Below, in pieces: positions 59,942 to 64,000 of a stretch of 64,000 nucleotides of DNA. A model generated the notes under the pieces. That model saw only the letters and a program-made list of their open reading frames with translations. It did no database searches and was not told the DNA's origin. Source of the DNA: Methylobacterium sp. AMS5 (GTDB lineage Bacteria; Pseudomonadota; Alphaproteobacteria; Rhizobiales; Beijerinckiaceae); the NCBI RefSeq assembly GCF_001542815.1, contig NZ_CP006992.1, forward strand, positions 3,725,501 to 3,789,500. The letters are read 5' to 3'. Positions within the stretch are counted from its first letter, which is position 1. Every line of letters starts with the position of its first letter. A program made the position numbers and the translations under genes.

Positions 59942-61425
59942 CGCGGATTCCAGTCCGCGTTCTGGTCCAGAGGAAAGATCGGGCGGGTGAGCTTCTCGAA
60001 CGTGAACAGCGCGTAGTCGGAACTGGTCACGCCGCGGCTTGCGCACTCCACCACCGTACGGGTGAAGGGCTCGAAGACGGGTCGACAGTACATCCGCGAT
60101 TTCAGGACCAGGACCCGCGCCTCGGCCGGGTTGATTCCGCAGGCGGTGAACACGCCGAGGTCCCATGGTTCGTGAGGCTGCTCGCTGACGAGGATGCGGG
60201 CCCTCCCCGTATCGATCACCGCCGCCCGGCCCATGCTGCAGCGCTGTCCCGTATAGGTCGGCCCGGTGATGCGGTATTCGCCGTCGCCGACCGCTGCCAC
60301 GGTGCCGGCCACGGTAGAGGGCGACCTGGGGCCGAAACCCGGCAGGGGGACGCGATTGCCGATCTCCAGTTCGACCCGGGCGCCGACGCCGGCCGCGTGC
60401 AGGACGGAGACGGCGCGGGGGTCGCAGATCGGGCCGGCGACGATGCCGTCGATGCCGGCCTCGAGGGCGGCGGCGAGCACATCCATCACGTCGCAGGTGC
60501 CCCCCGACATGCAGTTGTCGCCGTGGTCGAGGAGAAGCACCGGGCCGTCGCCCGGCCCGGCGAGCGCGGCCTGTGCCGCTGCGATGGACTCGGCCAGGGG
60601 CGCCTCGTCATAGACGAAGCTTTCGCGGTTGCCCCAGAGCCCTGCGGCGAGGTCTCGGGCTGCCTCGTCGGCGGCCTCCTGGCTTTCCGCCGTGACCGTG
60701 ACGGAGACACCGGTCTCGGCGAGATCCGCAAGGGAGAATCCACCGAAGATCGTGGCCGCCAGCACGCCGGGACGGGTCTCGGCCGTCTGGGCCGCCAGGA
60801 CGGCGTCTCGCATCGGTCCCGCCACGCGGGTGTCCATGCGCAGGGTGTGGGCGAGCATCGGCGGGTGGATCCAGGCCCTGGCCGGCCGCAGCCCCTCGTC
60901 GAGCATCCGTCCGACGATGCCGGCCACGCGCTCGCCGGTCTCGGCCATGTCGACATGCGGATAGGTCTTGAAGCCTGCCAGCACGTCGCAAGTGTCGACC
61001 ATCCGGCCGGTGATGTTGCCGTGAAGATCCAGGGCAACCCCGATGGGCGTGCCGGGCGCGATCTCGCGGATGCGGGCGAGAAGCTCGCCCTCGCCGTCGT
61101 CGTGGCTCTCGGTCACCATCGCCCCGTGAAGGTCAAGGAGGATGGCGTCGCAGCCGGGGCGGATCGCCTCGAGAATCGCGGCGCAGAGCGCCTCGAAGGC
61201 GGAGTCCGCCACGGGCCCGCTCGGATTTGCATGAGCCGACACCGGCACCGAAACGACTGCCCCGCGCGCCTGCGCGAACCGAATGAAGGCGCCGAGCGCC
61301 GTGGAGGCGTCCCGCCCGGCCGCCAGGGCATCAGCCCCCCAGAGCGGATTGAAGCTGGGAAGCGGGGTCGCGAGGGGCGAGAACGTGTTAGTCTCGTGGT
61401 TCACCCTGGCTGTGACGATACGCAT
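59938..61425 (-). CDS. M81-family metallopeptidase (MlrC-like)
   Basis: A 495-residue protein of the microcystinase C family. Conserved metal/active-site segments are R-V-N-H-E-T-N-T-F-S-P near residue 10, D-L-H-G-A-M at about 98, D-L-H-G-N at about 131 and G-G-T-C-D-V at about 308. Members cleave small linear peptides or amide-type metabolites; most have unknown substrates. The start follows the amidohydrolase gene by 24 bp. In this operon it may process a peptide, hydantoin-derived or N-carbamoyl compound imported by the adjacent ABC transporter. Confidence 0.86.
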   Translation of the reverse strand: MRIVTARVNHETNTFSPLATPLPSFNPLWGADALAAGRDASTALGAFIRFAQARGAVVSVPVSAHANPSGPVADSAFEALCAAILEAIRPGCDAILLDLHGAMVTESHDDGEGELLARIREIAPGTPIGVALDLHGNITGRMVDTCDVLAGFKTYPHVDMAETGERVAGIVGRMLDEGLRPARAWIHPPMLAHTLRMDTRVAGPMRDAVLAAQTAETRPGVLAATIFGGFSLADLAETGVSVTVTAESQEAADEAARDLAAGLWGNRESFVYDEAPLAESIAAAQAALAGPGDGPVLLLDHGDNCMSGGTCDVMDVLAAALEAGIDGIVAGPICDPRAVSVLHAAGVGARVELEIGNRVPLPGFGPRSPSTVAGTVAAVGDGEYRITGPTYTGQRCSMGRAAVIDTGRARILVSEQPHEPWDLGVFTACGINPAEARVLVLKSRMYCRPVFEPFTRTVVECASRGVTSSDYALFTFEKLTRPIFPLDQNADWNPR

Positions 61426-61449
61426 GAACGCGCCTTCTTGAGCGGCGCA

Positions 61450-62700
61450 TCAGGCCGCCGCGCTGCTTGTGCGGGAATCATAGTCGAGCACGGCGTCGAG
61501 GAGAACCTGTGCGCCGGCGGCGCATTCCGACGGCGTCGTCGATTCCGCCGGGTTGTGGCTGAGGCCGCCGGCGCTCGGCACGAACACCATGGTGGTCGGC
61601 ACGACGCTCGCCAGATGCGCCGCGTCGTGGCCGGCGCCCGAAATGATATCGCGGGTGGCGTGCCCGCCCTTCTCGGCCGCGCGCCGCACGGAGGCGATGC
61701 AGTCGGGATCGAAGGCGACCGGGGCGGTCCGGGCAATGGGACGCAGCTGCGAGGCGAGGGACAGGTCGCCGGCGATGCGGTCGAGCGCCTCGCTCATCGC
61801 CGTCTCCATGGCGTCGAGCACGGCGTCGTCGGGGTGGCGCAGATCCACGGTGAGAAACACATGGCCGGGGATCACGTTGTGGGAGTTGGGCGTCACGCTG
61901 AGATGGCCGACCGTGCCGACGGCGTCGGGGGCATGTGCCAGGGCGACGGCCTCCACGGCCTCCACGAGCCGGGCCGCGCCGAGCAGCGCATTCCGGCGCA
62001 TCGGCATCGGGGTCGAGCCGGTATGGGCGGACTGGCCCTCCAGGGCCACCTCGTACCAGCGCATGCCCTGCACGCCCTGAACGACACCCACGGCACACCC
62101 TTCCGCCTCAAGGATCGGCCCCTGCTCGATATGGAGTTCGAACATCGCGCCGAACGGCACGGAGCCCGGTGCCGCCACGCCGCGATAGCCGATGGCGTCG
62201 AGCGCTGCGCCGAAGCGGGTTCCCGCCGCGTCCTCACGGGCCTCGGCCCAGTCGCCGGTATAGATGCCCGCATAGACCCCGGAGCCGAGCATGGCGGGGG
62301 CGAAGCGCGCGCCCTCCTCGTTGGTCCAGTTCACCAGCAGCAGCGGCGCCTCGGTGACGTAGGCGGCCCCGTCCAGGGTGCGGAGCACCTCAAGCCCGGC
62401 GAGCACGCCGAGCACGCCGTCGAACCTGCCGCCGGTGGGCTGGGTGTCGAGGTGGCTGCCGAATGCGATGGGCTTCAGGTCCGGGTTCCGGCCGGGGCGC
62501 AGGGCGAACATGTTGCCCACCGCATCCACCGTGAGGGTGCAGCCGAGCGCCTCGACCTGGACCCGGAGCCAGTCGCGCACTTGGCGGTCCTCGTCGCTCA
62601 GAGTCAGGCGGGCGATGCCGCCGTCGGATGTGGCACCGATGGCGGCGGTCTCGGTCAGGGTATCCCAGAGGCGCTCGGCGTTGATGGTGAGGTTCGACAT
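61450..62700 (-). CDS. M20-family amidohydrolase: N-carbamoyl-L-amino-acid hydrolase / allantoate amidohydrolase type
   Basis: A 416-residue zinc amidohydrolase of the hydantoinase/carbamoylase group. Metal-binding residues are in G-S-H-L-D-T-Q-P-T-G-G-R-F-D-G (about 82-96), N-E-E-G-A-R-F (about 127), E-L-H-I-E-Q-G-P-I-L-E (about 194) and S-G-A-G-H-D-A-A near the C-terminus. These enzymes remove the carbamoyl group of N-carbamoyl amino acids or hydrolyse allantoate/ureidoglycolate, releasing ammonia and CO2. AGGA lies 5 nt before ATG 62700. It is 24 bp after the LivF-like stop, so the product of import is probably this enzyme's substrate; which one is unknown. Confidence 0.88.
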   Translation of the reverse strand: MSNLTINAERLWDTLTETAAIGATSDGGIARLTLSDEDRQVRDWLRVQVEALGCTLTVDAVGNMFALRPGRNPDLKPIAFGSHLDTQPTGGRFDGVLGVLAGLEVLRTLDGAAYVTEAPLLLVNWTNEEGARFAPAMLGSGVYAGIYTGDWAEAREDAAGTRFGAALDAIGYRGVAAPGSVPFGAMFELHIEQGPILEAEGCAVGVVQGVQGMRWYEVALEGQSAHTGSTPMPMRRNALLGAARLVEAVEAVALAHAPDAVGTVGHLSVTPNSHNVIPGHVFLTVDLRHPDDAVLDAMETAMSEALDRIAGDLSLASQLRPIARTAPVAFDPDCIASVRRAAEKGGHATRDIISGAGHDAAHLASVVPTTMVFVPSAGGLSHNPAESTTPSECAAGAQVLLDAVLDYDSRTSSAAA

Positions 62701-62723
62701 GGATGTCCTGGGTTCGCTGCTGT

Positions 62724-63437
62724 TCACGCCGCCTTGACGCCGAGGAAGCGGTCGCGCGCCGCCTCGTCGGCCATGAATTCGGAATTGGCGGCCGCGTAGG
62801 CGACGCGGCCGAGTTCGAGGATGTAGTGGCGGTCGGCCAGCGCGGTGCAGACGGCCAGATTCTGCTCCACCAGCAGAATCGGCACGCCCGCCGCCCGGAT
62901 GGCACGGATCTGCGTCACGATCTCCTCCACGATGACGGGGGCGAGGCCCTCCACCGGCTCGTCGAGCATGAGGAGCTTCGGCCCGCTCAGGAGCGCGCGG
63001 GCGATCGACAGCATCTGCTGCTCGCCTCCCGAGAGCTGCGCGCCCCCGTTGCGGCGGCGCTCCTCCAGGCGCGGGAACATCGCGAAGATGTCCTTGCGCG
63101 CCCAGGGCGAGCCCTTGCGCTCGGCGATGGCCAGGTTCTCCTCGACGCTGAGCAAGCTGAAGATGCCGCGATCCTCCGGAACGAGGGTGAGGCCGGCCCG
63201 GGCGATGCGGTGGGCGGTCCAGCCGGCGACCTCGGTTCCCTGAAAGCGCACGCTGCCCCCGCGCGGGGTGATGAGGCCGCATATGGCCTTCAGGGTCGAG
63301 GTCTTGCCGGCGCCGTTGCGCCCGAGCAGGCAGACGATCTCGCCGTCCCGCACCTCCAGGCTGACGCCCTGGAGGATATGGCTCTTGCCGTAGAAGCCCT
63401 GGACCCCGTCCAGGCCGAGGGCGAGGGGGCCGCTCAT
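62724..63437 (-). CDS. branched-chain-type ABC transporter ATPase (LivF-like)
   Basis: A 237-residue ATPase. Walker A is G-R-N-G-A-G-K-T-S (about 37-45), the signature is L-S-G-G-E-Q-Q-M-L and Walker B is L-L-M-L-D-E-P-V-E-G-L-A-P, as in LivF. Its start overlaps the LivG-like stop (ATGA). It powers import together with the partner and with permeases that must lie beyond the right edge. It differs from the LivF at 29008, so the window holds two separate Liv-type systems. Confidence 0.88.
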   Translation of the reverse strand: MSGPLALGLDGVQGFYGKSHILQGVSLEVRDGEIVCLLGRNGAGKTSTLKAICGLITPRGGSVRFQGTEVAGWTAHRIARAGLTLVPEDRGIFSLLSVEENLAIAERKGSPWARKDIFAMFPRLEERRRNGGAQLSGGEQQMLSIARALLSGPKLLMLDEPVEGLAPVIVEEIVTQIRAIRAAGVPILLVEQNLAVCTALADRHYILELGRVAYAAANSEFMADEAARDRFLGVKAA

Positions 63438-64000
63438 GACACGAGGTCTCCGGTGATCATGTTGCCGAGATACGCCCGGCGCACCTCCGGGTCGTCGCGG
63501 ACCCGGCCCGGCGGCCCCTCCACCAGCACGCGGCCGGCCCGCATCACCGTGACCGTGTCGGAGATGTTCATCACAATGCCCATGTTGTGCTCGATGAAGA
63601 GCACGGTGTGGTCGCGTCCGAGGTCGCGAATCAGCACCGTCATCGCCGCGATGTCGTCGATGCCCATGCCGGAGGTCGGCTCGTCGAGGAGGATGACCTT
63701 CGGCGCCGCCGCCATCGCCATCCCGACCTCGAGGCGCCGCTGCTGGCCGTGCGACAGTTCGCCGGCCGCGCGCAGGGCCACCCGTGTGAGGTCGAGGCGC
63801 TCCAGCATCGCCTCGGCCATGGCCAGCGCCGGCCGGTTGGCTTCGGCCCGGCGCCAGGGGGGCAGCGCCTGCCAGGGCGTCTTGCCCTGCGCGGCCAGCC
63901 GCAGGTTCTCGCGCACGCTCAGGGTGGGGAACAGGCTGGTGACCTGAAAGGAGCGGGCGAGGCCGAGGCGCACGCGCTCGTGGTCCGACGTGCGGGTGAT
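63434..64000 (-). CDS. branched-chain-type ABC transporter ATPase (LivG-like), 5' end cut by window edge
   Basis: The last 188 residues of an ATPase; the start and Walker A are beyond the right edge. Visible features: L-A-R-S-F-Q-V-T-S-L-F-P (Q-loop, LivG-like R-S-F-Q), L-S-H-G-Q-Q-R-R-L-E (signature with His in place of the first Gly) and V-I-L-L-D-E-P-T-S-G-M (Walker B). The C-terminus V-R-R-A-Y-L-G-N is typical. Translation is coupled to LivF by ATGA. Confidence 0.87.
   Translation of the reverse strand: MTRTSDHERVRLGLARSFQVTSLFPTLSVRENLRLAAQGKTPWQALPPWRRAEANRPALAMAEAMLERLDLTRVALRAAGELSHGQQRRLEVGMAMAAAPKVILLDEPTSGMGIDDIAAMTVLIRDLGRDHTVLFIEHNMGIVMNISDTVTVMRAGRVLVEGPPGRVRDDPEVRRAYLGNMITGDLVS

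Noticed and set aside
60172..62799. Plus-strand frame of about 870 codons opposite the M81 and M20 genes
   Set aside because: Mirror of conserved metalloenzyme genes on the other strand; composition typical of GC-rich shadow frames.

Overview
The window is high-GC DNA from an alphaproteobacterium. Gene content (FixLJ/FixK, Tad-type pilus proteins, many ABC importers, a Methylobacterium-like serine-recombinase paralogue, Rhizobiales-style intergenic palindromes) fits a Methylobacterium/Methylorubrum-like chromosome or large replicon. This assignment is inferred from gene families and base composition, not from a database match. There are no rRNA genes, CRISPR arrays, replication origins or complete tRNAs; the only tRNA sequence is a 3' fragment of tRNA-Gly(GCC).

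Layout. (1) 1-9.8 kb: a probable C2-sulfonate catabolic block. On the minus strand are a GMC flavoprotein dehydrogenase and an MHS-type transporter, translationally coupled, then a LysR regulator. Divergent from the regulator on the plus strand is a transporter / CoA-acylating aldehyde dehydrogenase / two-subunit ADP-forming CoA ligase operon (sauU-sauS plus SucCD-like). The block ends at a tRNA-Gly 3' half that looks like an attachment-site scar, so it may be an integrated island. (2) 10-16.6 kb: a mixed stretch with a DegT aminotransferase, a degenerate serine recombinase, a ModE-like regulator, a Crp/Fnr regulator, dispersed palindromic repeats and two small secreted proteins (Cys-rich and phospholipase A2-like). 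(3) 16.8-31 kb: two divergent operons that look like organosulfur uptake and oxidation. The minus-strand one is an SsuABC-type importer with OsmC and an acyl-CoA-dehydrogenase-like flavoprotein. The plus-strand one is a porin, a DszA/NtaA-type flavin monooxygenase, a full branched-chain-type ABC importer and a DszC/SfnB-like flavoprotein. (4) 31.3-38.7 kb: a regulator, a giant flagellin of 1562 residues on the minus strand, and an AraC regulator.

(5) 38.7-48.8 kb: a low-oxygen/stress regulon carrying its own regulators. It contains Hsp20, a Crp-family protein, three universal stress proteins, a BON-domain protein, a host-attachment-family protein, a FixK-like regulator and heme-PAS FixL/FixJ. 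TTG(A/C)-N6-TCAA boxes of FixK/FNR type recur at nearly constant distance (55-58 bp) before several of these genes, and a FixJ-like dyad lies before fixK. (6) 49-56 kb: an HD-GYP response regulator converging on a hybrid histidine kinase with HPt domain, then three TadE/TadG-like pilus proteins. (7) 56.3-59.1 kb: a zinc alcohol dehydrogenase and a nested mobile-element scar (IS5-family element inside a frameshifted IS3-family orfA, abutting a small element with 18-bp inverted repeats). (8) 59.1-64 kb: a minus-strand operon of Liv-type ATPases, an M20 carbamoylase/amidohydrolase, an M81 metallopeptidase and a FadR-type regulator, running off the right edge.

Working together: regions 1 and 3 suggest a lifestyle of scavenging sulfonates and other organosulfur compounds. 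Region 5 suggests a compact oxygen-sensing cascade (FixL -> FixJ -> FixK -> Usp/Hsp20). Functions of the substrate-specific genes are inferred from family and context and remain unproven.
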